Assembly (NCBI GenBank): GCA_021781115.1
Contig: JAJXXL010000371.1
Span: 1 to 33,391 of the forward strand
Direction: 5' to 3'
Source: Planctomycetota bacterium
GTDB lineage: Bacteria; Planctomycetota; Planctomycetia; Planctomycetales; Planctomycetaceae
Length of the DNA: 33,391 bases
Made by a program: the position numbers and the translations under genes. Under the pieces are notes generated by a model. That model saw only the letters and a list, made by a program, of their open reading frames with translations. It did no database searches and was not told the DNA's origin. Numbering within the stretch: position 1 is the stretch's first letter; each line of letters opens with the position of its first letter. Below, one piece after another: positions 27,343-33,391 of this stretch.

Positions 27343-28452
27343 ATGACTCGTGAAGCAATTTTTGAAGCCAGCCTCGATTATTTTCTGACGCCGATCAGCC
27401 CGTTCCTCAAGGACGATACGATCACCGAAATCATGGTGAATGGGTTCAACGAAGTGTATATCGAGCGCCGGGGGCGGCTCGAACAGACGCCGGCCCGGTT
27501 TCCCAGCGAAGATGCCCTGCTGTCGGCGGTGCACAACATTGCGCAATACGTGGGCCGCGAAATCGACGACAGCCGCCCTGTGCTCGACGCCCGTCTGCCT
27601 GATGGATCCCGCGTGCACGCGATTATTCCGCCCAGCGCCCGCCGCGGCACCTATCTCACGATCCGCAAATTTACGCGAGACATCATGAACCTCGACGAAC
27701 TCACCCGGCTGGGCAGCATTTCGCCGCCTGCCCGCGAGTTTCTGGAAATCTGCGTGCGGCTGCACAAAAACATCATCGTCGCCGGGGGAACGGGTACCGG
27801 CAAAACGTCGTTGCTCAACGCGCTGTCGACCGCCATTCCTGAAGAAGAGCGAATTATCGTCATTGAAGACAGCTCCGAATTGCGGCTCAACCAGCCCCAC
27901 ACCTTGTATATGGAAGCCCAGCAGTCCGACGCCCACGGCCAGGGGGGGCTGTCAATTCGTCAGTTGTTCAAGGCGTCGCTCCGCATGCGGCCCGATCGAA
28001 TCGTTGTCGGCGAAGTCCGCAGCGGCGAAGCGCTCGACATGATTCAGTCGATGATCAGCGGTCACGCCGGCAGTTTGACTACCGTCCACGCCAGTACGCC
28101 CCATGACGCCCTCGTCCGCCTCGAAACCCTGTCGCTGATGTCAGATGTGGAAATCCCCGTGCACGTGGCCCGGGCCCAGGTCGGGTCGGCGGTGCATCTG
28201 ATCGTACAGTTGGCGCGGTTTTCAGAAGACGGTTCACGGCGGATCACACGCATTGCCGAGTGTTGCGGCCTGGACGGCGAAAAATATGTTCTGCAAGACC
28301 TGTTCATTACCCAATTGCACGGCAAAACGCGCGGCGGCAAGATCATCGCCGAACTCGCGACCGCCGGCAACCTGCCCACTTTTTCTAAAGAAGCTTACGA
28401 GCAGGGAATGGACAATCGCATTCAATTGACCCGCGACTTGTGGCGGAAATGA
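27343..28452 (+). CDS. cpaF: CpaF/TadA-type secretion ATPase
   Basis: A 369-residue AAA-type secretion ATPase of the type II/IV (GspE/VirB11) superfamily, closest to CpaF/TadA. Walker A is GGTGTGKTS (148-156), the Asp-box follows as VIEDSSEL, the Walker B region is DRIVVGEVRSGEALDM, and the His-box GHAGSLTTVHAS is complete. The N-terminal ITEIMVNGFNEVYIERRG is the usual CpaF entry strand. Such ATPases power assembly of Flp/Tad pili or related secretion. None of the membrane (tadB/tadC), secretin (cpaC/rcpA) or pilin genes is nearby, so either it serves a locus elsewhere or has an independent role. The next gene, 146 nt on, is a TPR lipoprotein. Compared with full-length CpaF it has no long N-terminal extension. 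Confidence 0.93.
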   Translation: MTREAIFEASLDYFLTPISPFLKDDTITEIMVNGFNEVYIERRGRLEQTPARFPSEDALLSAVHNIAQYVGREIDDSRPVLDARLPDGSRVHAIIPPSARRGTYLTIRKFTRDIMNLDELTRLGSISPPAREFLEICVRLHKNIIVAGGTGTGKTSLLNALSTAIPEEERIIVIEDSSELRLNQPHTLYMEAQQSDAHGQGGLSIRQLFKASLRMRPDRIVVGEVRSGEALDMIQSMISGHAGSLTTVHASTPHDALVRLETLSLMSDVEIPVHVARAQVGSAVHLIVQLARFSEDGSRRITRIAECCGLDGEKYVLQDLFITQLHGKTRGGKIIAELATAGNLPTFSKEAYEQGMDNRIQLTRDLWRK

Positions 28453-28568
28453 CGCGCCCTGGCTCGGGCCAACCACCGGCACCGGTTTGCCAGGCCACCC
28501 GGCCCAATGCTTCATTTTGCCGCCAAGCTCGCCTATCTGCAAATCAGCGTTTCGAGTACGATGCACCC

Positions 28569-28591
28569 CCTTGAGGTGGGCCTTCTCAAGG
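28569..28591 (+). promoter_or_regulatory. Hairpin that covers the ribosome site of the TPR gene
   Basis: CCTTGAG (28569-28575) and CTCAAGG (28585-28591) form a perfect 7-bp stem with a 9-nt loop, followed by TTTT. The AAGG at 28588-28591 is the only candidate ribosome site for the ATG at 28599, so folding would hide it. The same element could act as a short intrinsic terminator after cpaF. Confidence 0.5.
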
Positions 28592-28598
28592 TTTTGCC

Positions 28599-29597
28599 AT
28601 GTCTATTCCTGTGCCGCGAATTCAATCTCCACGACGGGCTGTTCGCCGGGCAATCCTCCGGTGTGCGCTGGTCGTCGGTTGCGTTCAGGCCGGTGCGCTG
28701 GCCGCTGGTTGTGCCGGGCTGCGACACGCCTGGTTAAACAAGACCGAAGATGAATCGCAACGGCTGACGCAAGAGGCCCGACAAGCCCAAGACCGCGGCG
28801 ATTCGCGTCAGGCCGAATCGCTGATGGCGGCAGCAGTTCGGCGTAACCCACGTGATTGCGAAGCGCGGCTCGAACTTTCAGACCTGCTCGTACAGCATGG
28901 CAGCCTCGATGCTGCTGCCGCCCACCTCCAAAAACTGACGGCCGACAGTCCCGACGACCCTCGCAGCCACTTTCGACTGGCCCAGGTGCGGTACCATCAG
29001 CAGCGCTACGACGACGCCGAACACGCCGTCAACGCGGCACTCGAGCTCGATCCGGCACACACCCAGGCGTTGTTGCTGCGCGGCAGGCTGCAAGAGTTGC
29101 GGCAGCGCGATAACGAAGCACTGGCCACTTATTACCGTGCGCTCGCCGCCGATGCTGACCAAGTCGAAGCCCCTTTGCGAATCGCTGAAATCCATATCCG
29201 TCACGGGCGGCCGCAACTGGCCGCGCCGCTGTTGCGGACTGTGCTCGAAAGTCACAAGGCGTGCGCTGCGCAACAGGCAGCGGCAAATTGGGCTCTCGGC
29301 CAGGCGTACGCCACCGAGAACCGGTGGGACGACGCGGCCCAGTCGCTGACACTGGGCAGTCAGGGCCGCGTCATGAACGGCCGCGACTGGTACCAGCTCG
29401 CCTATGCCTGCTACCAATCGGGCAACTCTGCCGGTGCGAACGAGGCGCTTGCTGAATCGCTGCGGTTGGCCCCCCAGGATGAATCTGCCACGGCGCTGTT
29501 CGCACTGTTGAACAGCGCTCCACCAGCCGCCGTTGTACATCAGGCGGGCGGGACGGTGCCGCCCGGCGACGCGCGGAACGCAGTTCGCGCCAATTGA
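28599..29597 (+). CDS. TPR-repeat protein, probable lipoprotein
   Basis: A 332-residue protein. A basic N-terminus and hydrophobic stretch (CALVVGCVQAGALAAGC) end in a lipobox-like LAAGC with C38 as the acylation site; the residue at -3 is Ala instead of Leu, so lipidation is likely rather than certain. From about residue 55 onward there are five to seven tetratricopeptide units, seen in repeats such as HFRLAQVRYHQQRYDDAEHAVNAALELDP and TYYRALAADADQVEAPLRIAEIHIRHGRPQLA. TPR arrays mediate protein-protein contacts. The start ATG has AAGG seven nt upstream. Its position after cpaF recalls TadD, a TPR lipoprotein of Tad pili, but no specific TadD signature was seen. Confidence 0.85.
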   Translation: MSIPVPRIQSPRRAVRRAILRCALVVGCVQAGALAAGCAGLRHAWLNKTEDESQRLTQEARQAQDRGDSRQAESLMAAAVRRNPRDCEARLELSDLLVQHGSLDAAAAHLQKLTADSPDDPRSHFRLAQVRYHQQRYDDAEHAVNAALELDPAHTQALLLRGRLQELRQRDNEALATYYRALAADADQVEAPLRIAEIHIRHGRPQLAAPLLRTVLESHKACAAQQAAANWALGQAYATENRWDDAAQSLTLGSQGRVMNGRDWYQLAYACYQSGNSAGANEALAESLRLAPQDESATALFALLNSAPPAAVVHQAGGTVPPGDARNAVRAN

Positions 29598-29637
29598 CGC
29601 CCGCTCCGCCGCTCTTTGCCTGGTGGCCGACATCGTG

Positions 29638-30219
29638 TTACGCCGATCGTGCGCCGATCAGCGCGGCTTGAATGGCCAGTTGACGGCAGGTGAATTCAGT
29701 GTCGGCGAGCACGGGAGCAAGGTGTGCGGTTGGCACGGCGGTGGGCAGTTCGACCCAGGAACGGCATCCGGCAAAGTGCGGCGAATCGGGCAGAACGATT
29801 GCGGGCATGGTGCGATAAACCCGCACGATCAGAACGAACAACCCGGGGCGACAGTAATGAAACCGCTCCGAAAGCGTGCGGTGCGACCACAGGTGCATTC
29901 CGCTCAGCCCTGCCAGCACGGTTTCATCGGCCAGTTCGAACACGTCGGTAACTGCCGCGGCAACCGAAAGCCGCAATTCGCCGGCCGGCGGACGGTGCGC
30001 CTCAACCTGGCGAATCAGCGGGGCGGCGTCTTCGACCAACCCGCCTGCCGCCTCGTGCATGTAGGTGGGAAACAACCAGAATTCGCGGTGGGCGACGCGA
30101 AAACCGGCCTGGCCCTCGTGAATGCCCCCCTTGCGTACGATCAGCGTTTGCCGGCCCGATTCGAGCGCGGCACAAATCACCGCCCAGTCCTTGAAAGCCA
30201 TCGAAAGCGCGGGTTGCAT
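29638..30219 (-). CDS. DUF1802 family protein
   Basis: A 194-residue protein with the DUF1802 pattern: MAFKDWAVICAALESGRQTLIVRKGGIHE at the start, then FRVAHREFWLFPTYMHEA and a central LWSHRTLSERFHYCRPGLFVLIVRVYR with the conserved His, Arg and Phe residues. The function of this family is unknown; its members are single-domain cytoplasmic proteins found in cyanobacteria, planctomycetes and others. I take the start at 30219 because an upstream in-frame ATG at 30270 encodes Cys/Arg-rich residues with no homology; an ATG at 30201 is also possible. It diverges from the dioxygenase gene and converges with the TPR gene. Confidence 0.87.
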   Translation of the reverse strand: MQPALSMAFKDWAVICAALESGRQTLIVRKGGIHEGQAGFRVAHREFWLFPTYMHEAAGGLVEDAAPLIRQVEAHRPPAGELRLSVAAAVTDVFELADETVLAGLSGMHLWSHRTLSERFHYCRPGLFVLIVRVYRTMPAIVLPDSPHFAGCRSWVELPTAVPTAHLAPVLADTEFTCRQLAIQAALIGARSA

Positions 30220-30559
30220 TGACCAACATTTTCCGGCCGGGTATCGAAACGCGCAGCGCCGCACACACACTGTTGCATCGCGCCCTTTATACGAACGTTT
30301 ATAAGGAGCGTATCACACTCGACCGCAAAACTGCAGGTCGACCGCAATGGCCTCGCACGCCGGCCACGCCGTCGTTGAATGAGGGCCGGCAGCGGCGTTC
30401 ACTGGCCCGCTTGCGGTTTCCGCGGCGTTCGTCAAAATGACCCCTGAGACGCCGACGAACGCACGCCGCGGTCGTCAGCGCAATTTGCGAAAAAAAATCG
30501 TCTGCTGGCGGCGCGACGCGGTCGACGTCCGAATTCACGCCTTGACGGATTTCAGCACC
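30220..30559. other. Divergent spacer between the DUF1802 and PhyH genes
   Basis: In these 340 nt an AT-rich block at 30287-30306, containing TTTATACG and TTATAAGG, stands out in GC-rich sequence. It is imperfectly palindromic and offers TATA-like -10 boxes in both directions (TATAAA on the minus strand), so it may be a shared promoter/operator. The rest has no supportable gene; a plus-strand frame opening at 30437 is just the upstream extension of the dioxygenase frame. Confidence 0.4.
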
Positions 30560-31348
30560 ATGCCCGGATTTCAGCTCCATCCCGACCAGAAGGACCAGTT
30601 TCACGCCGACGGCTATTTTGTCGTCGACCAGTTGCTCGACGCCGAAGAGGTCGACCTGCTCCGCAACATCGCTCGGGCTGATCAGGAAATCGAACAGCGG
30701 GCAGCCAGCCGCGGCGACGGTGAAGGCGGCGCGATCAAGCTGGTCGTCAGCAATGACCTGCCCGACGATGTTTACACCGCAATCGTTCGCAGCCGCCGCA
30801 TTGTCCACACGATGGAAGCCTTGCTCGACGGCGAGGTTTACCATTACCACCACAAGATGATTCTGAAGCAACCCCTGGTCGGCGGCGCGTGGGCCTGGCA
30901 CCAGGATTACGGCTATTGGTACAACAACGGTTGCCTGTTTCCACTACTGGCCAGTTGCATGATTGCAATCGATCGCGCCACGAAACACAACGGTTGCCTG
31001 CAAGTTGTCAAGGGTTCACATCGGATCGGGCGCATCGACCACGGCCCCGTCGGCGACCAGACCGGCGCCGATCAGGAGCATGTCGCGGCGGCTCTCGAAC
31101 GGCTCGAACTTGTGCATTGCGAACTCGAACCGGGCGCCGCGATTTTCTTTCACTGCAACCTGTTGCACCGTTCCGACCAGAACAAAAGCCTCGACCCGCG
31201 CTGGGCATTTATCTGCTGCTATAATGCCGCCCGCAACGACCCTTACAAAGACTCGCGCCACCCTCGCTATTCGTTTCTCGAAACCTGGGCCGACGAACGG
31301 GTACGCGAAATCGGCCGTCGGCAATGGGCGCAGATCCGCGGAAATTGA
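30560..31348 (+). CDS. Phytanoyl-CoA dioxygenase (PhyH) family protein
   Basis: A 262-residue Fe(II)/2-oxoglutarate oxygenase of the PhyH superfamily. The facial triad is H114 and D116 (WAWHQDYGYW) with H203 (LLHRSDQN); R214, eleven residues on, is the expected 2-oxoglutarate carboxylate ligand. FHADGYFVVDQLLDAEEVDLLR near the start and CLQVVKGSHRIGRIDH are typical. Members hydroxylate varied substrates such as ectoine, phytanoyl-CoA and small natural products; the substrate is unknown, and no ectoine genes are nearby. The start at 30560 is preferred to 30437, whose added 41 residues are basic and unlike the family. The ribosome site is poor (GGAT). Confidence 0.92.
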   Translation: MPGFQLHPDQKDQFHADGYFVVDQLLDAEEVDLLRNIARADQEIEQRAASRGDGEGGAIKLVVSNDLPDDVYTAIVRSRRIVHTMEALLDGEVYHYHHKMILKQPLVGGAWAWHQDYGYWYNNGCLFPLLASCMIAIDRATKHNGCLQVVKGSHRIGRIDHGPVGDQTGADQEHVAAALERLELVHCELEPGAAIFFHCNLLHRSDQNKSLDPRWAFICCYNAARNDPYKDSRHPRYSFLETWADERVREIGRRQWAQIRGN

Positions 31349-31461
31349 ACGACAGATATACGAATCACTGCCACAGGTTTCTGTTATCGGTGCAGTCTGT
31401 GTCATGCGTGGCGTCAACAATCCGTGATCTGACTTGAGGCGCCCGGTTCCCGCAGTTCGTT

Positions 31462-31773
31462 TCACCCCGCGCTGTCGACGTGCCCGTCGCCCGTCGGGGC
31501 AAAGTTGCCAATGACCTGCCCCCGCACGACGGTAAACGACAGATTGCCTTCGTGACGGCTGACTTCCGGCAGAAGCATTTCATCAATCGCTTCCAGAAGG
31601 TTGGGTGCATCCTGATCGGTGATCGCATTGTCCCATACAATCAGGGTGCCCGCGACGCGGTGGTCGACAAGATAATGCAGTTCCAGCGCGGCGAAATCCT
31701 TGCCCGCCGCGGTTTGCAACAGGAACCGTTCAGACGACGGTGTTCGCAGTGTGCGCACAAAGCGTAAATCCAT
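31462..31773 (-). CDS. Small hypothetical protein
   Basis: A 103-residue cytoplasmic protein with GGAG nine nt before its ATG, which supports translation. Composition is natural and it has a hydrophobic-strand pattern (FAALELHYLVD, GTLIVWDNAI) followed by an acidic helix LLEAIDEMLLPEVSR and a strand LSFTVVRGQVIGNF. I do not recognise a family. It lies 31 nt downstream of the DUF4236 gene and on the same strand, so they probably form a short operon read from 32092 to 31462. Confidence 0.7.
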   Translation of the reverse strand: MDLRFVRTLRTPSSERFLLQTAAGKDFAALELHYLVDHRVAGTLIVWDNAITDQDAPNLLEAIDEMLLPEVSRHEGNLSFTVVRGQVIGNFAPTGDGHVDSAG

Positions 31774-31804
31774 GTTGCGTCACTCCATCAAGAGTCAACC
31801 CTGG

Positions 31805-32092
31805 TCAAGTCCCGCCCAATAGACGCAGGGCCGCACACAGCCCGCACCCAGCCCCCGCACCGCACGCCGCGAGCGCTGCAACCACCATGATCAGGCACCC
31901 GGCCTGCGGCTTACCCGGAGAACTTGTGTATCGCAAACCGGTGCCGGGAATGCTGACCGACGTGTAGCTGCGGCCCCGGCTGTTAATTCCCGCACGGAAC
32001 CCCTTTACGCCAACCGAATAGCCGACGCCCGAACGGCTGAAGTTGACGCGAAACGGCCCGATCCTGGTGCTTTTGCGAAAAGACCACCCCAT
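31805..32092 (-). CDS. DUF4236 protein with C-terminal membrane segment
   Basis: A 95-residue protein. The first 58 residues match DUF4236: MGWSFRKSTRIGPFRVNFSRSGVGYSVG followed by GINSRGRSYTSVSIPGTGLRYTS. The remainder (LIMVVAALAACGAGAGCGLCAALRLL) is a hydrophobic, cysteine-containing transmembrane helix, so the small domain is probably anchored to the membrane. DUF4236 has no known function. An AAAGGG stretch lies a little before the ATG. It precedes the small hypothetical gene by 31 nt. The last residues (GGT) are short, and no signal peptide precedes the domain. Confidence 0.82.
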   Translation of the reverse strand: MGWSFRKSTRIGPFRVNFSRSGVGYSVGVKGFRAGINSRGRSYTSVSIPGTGLRYTSSPGKPQAGCLIMVVAALAACGAGAGCGLCAALRLLGGT

Positions 32093-32489
32093 GGGTCAAT
32101 CGCCCTTTCTTTTACCGAACTGCAACCCGCACACTGCACGCCAACACACGGCCCCCCCAATGTCCGATGACCTGAGACGATGACACGCCAACGCTTCTCA
32201 CCGCAGAATAAACCAACGAGTGCACTTTGTCGATCCTGCGATCTGAGGACATGTTCTAAAGTCCGTCACGACAATTGCCTACCGTGCCTGGTTCGGGGGA
32301 TTGGGCCACTCCGGATTTTCCGGTTGAGACTGGGGTTCGCCGGCAGGATCCGCTAAAATCTGGATTTGTGATGAACGACCAGCGATGCCAATGCGGGTTG
32401 CGCTGCGCCGGGTATTCCGCCGGCAATTCTGCCGCTGGCTGACATACAGGCGACATGAGCAGATTTTGAATTTACAGGAGAGGCTCCAG
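32093..32489. other. Divergent spacer between DUF4236 and the PQQ-like propeller gene
   Basis: In 397 nt I see no gene. TAAAAT at 32354-32359 is a good -10 match on the plus strand, but no -35 was found at proper spacing. An AT-rich stretch at 32460-32476 leads into GGAGAGG (32477-32483), the ribosome site of the next gene. Confidence 0.4.
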
Positions 32490-33391
32490 ATGATGCGATT
32501 CGGATTGCTGTTGTGGATGGTATGCGCGGCCGCCCCGGTATTGGCAAACGATTGGCCCCAGTGGCGCGGGCCTGAACGCAATGAGATCTCGAAAGAAACC
32601 GGGTTGCTCAAGGAGTGGCCCGAAGGCGGGCCCAAGAAACTGTGGATGTTCGAGAACACAGGGCTCGGGTATTCGGGGCCGGCTGTCGTCGGCGATACGC
32701 TGTACATTATGGGCGCCCGCGATGACAAAGAATATCTGATGGCCCTCAATGTCACCGACGGTTCTGAAAAGTGGGCCACTGCCGTCGCCCCGCTGCTGAC
32801 GAACAACTGGGGCGACGGCCCTCGCGGCACGCCCACGATCGACGGCGAACATGTCTACGCCCTGACCGCCCAGGGCTACCTGGTTTGCGCCCGCACGAAC
32901 GACGGCGGCGTGGTTTGGTCCGCCGTCATGAAGGATTTTGGCGGTGGAACGCCCGGTTGGGGCTATTGCGAAAGCGTACTCGTTGACGGCCCGAGAGTCG
33001 TCTGCACCCCCGGTGGAGGCAAGGGGGCGATTCTGGCACTCGATAAAACCAACGGCCAGGCAATCTGGCAAAGCAAGGACTTCAAGGAAGGCGCCCAGTA
33101 TGCATCAGTCACCATCGCCGAGTTGAACGGCAAACGGCAGTACATTCAACTCACGCAAAAGAAACTCGTGGGTGTCGATGCTGAGAACGGCAACGTGCTG
33201 TGGGTCGCCAGTTGGGATCAAGGCAGCACGGCGGTCATTCCCACCCCCGTTCATCAGGGCGACTACGTGTACATTACGAGTGGGTACGGCGCGGGCTGCA
33301 AACTTGTCAAAATCGGGCCAGACAACGCCGTTAGCGATGTCTATGCCAACAAGGAAATGAAAAACCACCACGGCGGCGTTGTGCTCATCGG
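32490..33391 (+). CDS. Secreted PQQ-like beta-propeller protein, 3' end missing
   Basis: About 300 codons are visible and the frame runs off the right edge. A signal peptide (LLLWMVCAAAPVLAN, cut near residue 20) is followed by DWPQWRGPERNEISKETGLLKEW, the standard opening of planctomycete PQQ-like propellers, and then by repeated blades containing variants of SGPAVVGDTLYIMG, GSEKWA, GTPTIDGEHVYALTAQGYLVC and ILALDKTNGQAIWQ. These seven- or eight-bladed propellers resemble quinoprotein dehydrogenases, but most planctomycete members are thought not to bind PQQ; the function is unknown. GGAGAGG six nt before the ATG at 32490 fixes the start. Confidence 0.9.
   Translation, partial: MMRFGLLLWMVCAAAPVLANDWPQWRGPERNEISKETGLLKEWPEGGPKKLWMFENTGLGYSGPAVVGDTLYIMGARDDKEYLMALNVTDGSEKWATAVAPLLTNNWGDGPRGTPTIDGEHVYALTAQGYLVCARTNDGGVVWSAVMKDFGGGTPGWGYCESVLVDGPRVVCTPGGGKGAILALDKTNGQAIWQSKDFKEGAQYASVTIAELNGKRQYIQLTQKKLVGVDAENGNVLWVASWDQGSTAVIPTPVHQGDYVYITSGYGAGCKLVKIGPDNAVSDVYANKEMKNHHGGVVLI

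Noticed and set aside
27118-27936. 272-residue minus-strand frame across the flhA-cpaF spacer
   Set aside because: Mostly antisense to cpaF and lacking recognisable motifs or a ribosome site.

Overview
The window reads as chromosomal DNA of a GC-rich, motile planctomycete. Signs of this are the LEPR-type N-terminal motif of two giant secreted proteins, a PVC-type beta-propeller 'dehydrogenase', a PQQ-like propeller of the kind abundant in Planctomycetes, a small tyrosine-rich secreted protein, an FhcB protein of tetrahydromethanopterin-linked C1 metabolism, and a flagellar flhA-flhF-flhG-fliA operon. Placement below phylum level cannot be made from this sequence. No CRISPR array, insertion sequence, phage gene or rRNA was seen.

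Layout. 1-3509 (minus): moxR, a DUF58 gene overlapping it by 44 nt, then a PVC-type propeller protein that runs off the left edge. 3908-6873 (plus): a tyrosine-rich exported protein, a SufE-family sulfur carrier, a DUF309 protein and a GT2 glycosyltransferase. 6955-7035: tRNA-Leu(UAG). 7254-9023 (plus): a 6-pyruvoyl-tetrahydropterin-synthase-like enzyme 12 nt upstream of fhcB. 9272-18038 (plus): two tandem paralogous surface proteins of 1444 and 1378 residues. They share the C-terminal half but have different N-terminal halves: a seven-bladed PD40 propeller in the first and an S53 (sedolisin/kumamolisin) peptidase in the second. 18183-20931 (plus): an isochorismatase-fold hydrolase, a class V aminotransferase and a YhdJ-like adenine methyltransferase.

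20953-26910 (minus): the flagellar operon, read right to left as flhA, flhF, flhG, a 79-residue membrane protein, fliA. It meets yhdJ tail to tail with 21 nt between. 27343-29597 (plus): a CpaF/TadA-type secretion ATPase and a TPR protein with a likely lipobox, diverging from flhA across 432 nt. 29638-32092: DUF1802 protein (minus), PhyH-type dioxygenase (plus), and two small minus-strand genes, one of them DUF4236. 32490-33391: a PQQ-like propeller protein cut by the right edge.

How the parts relate. FlhF and FlhG set flagellar number and position, FlhA is the export gate and FliA the late flagellar sigma factor, so that block is one functional unit. The pterin enzyme and FhcB form a small C1 unit, with the other fhc subunits outside the window. 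The two giant proteins look like a tandem duplication followed by exchange of the N-terminal module. Most other genes are single housekeeping or accessory functions. The observations most worth following are the paralogue pair with its conserved extreme C-terminus, the propeptide-less S53 peptidase, and an FhcB that keeps the cysteines used for metal binding in archaeal FwdB/FmdB.
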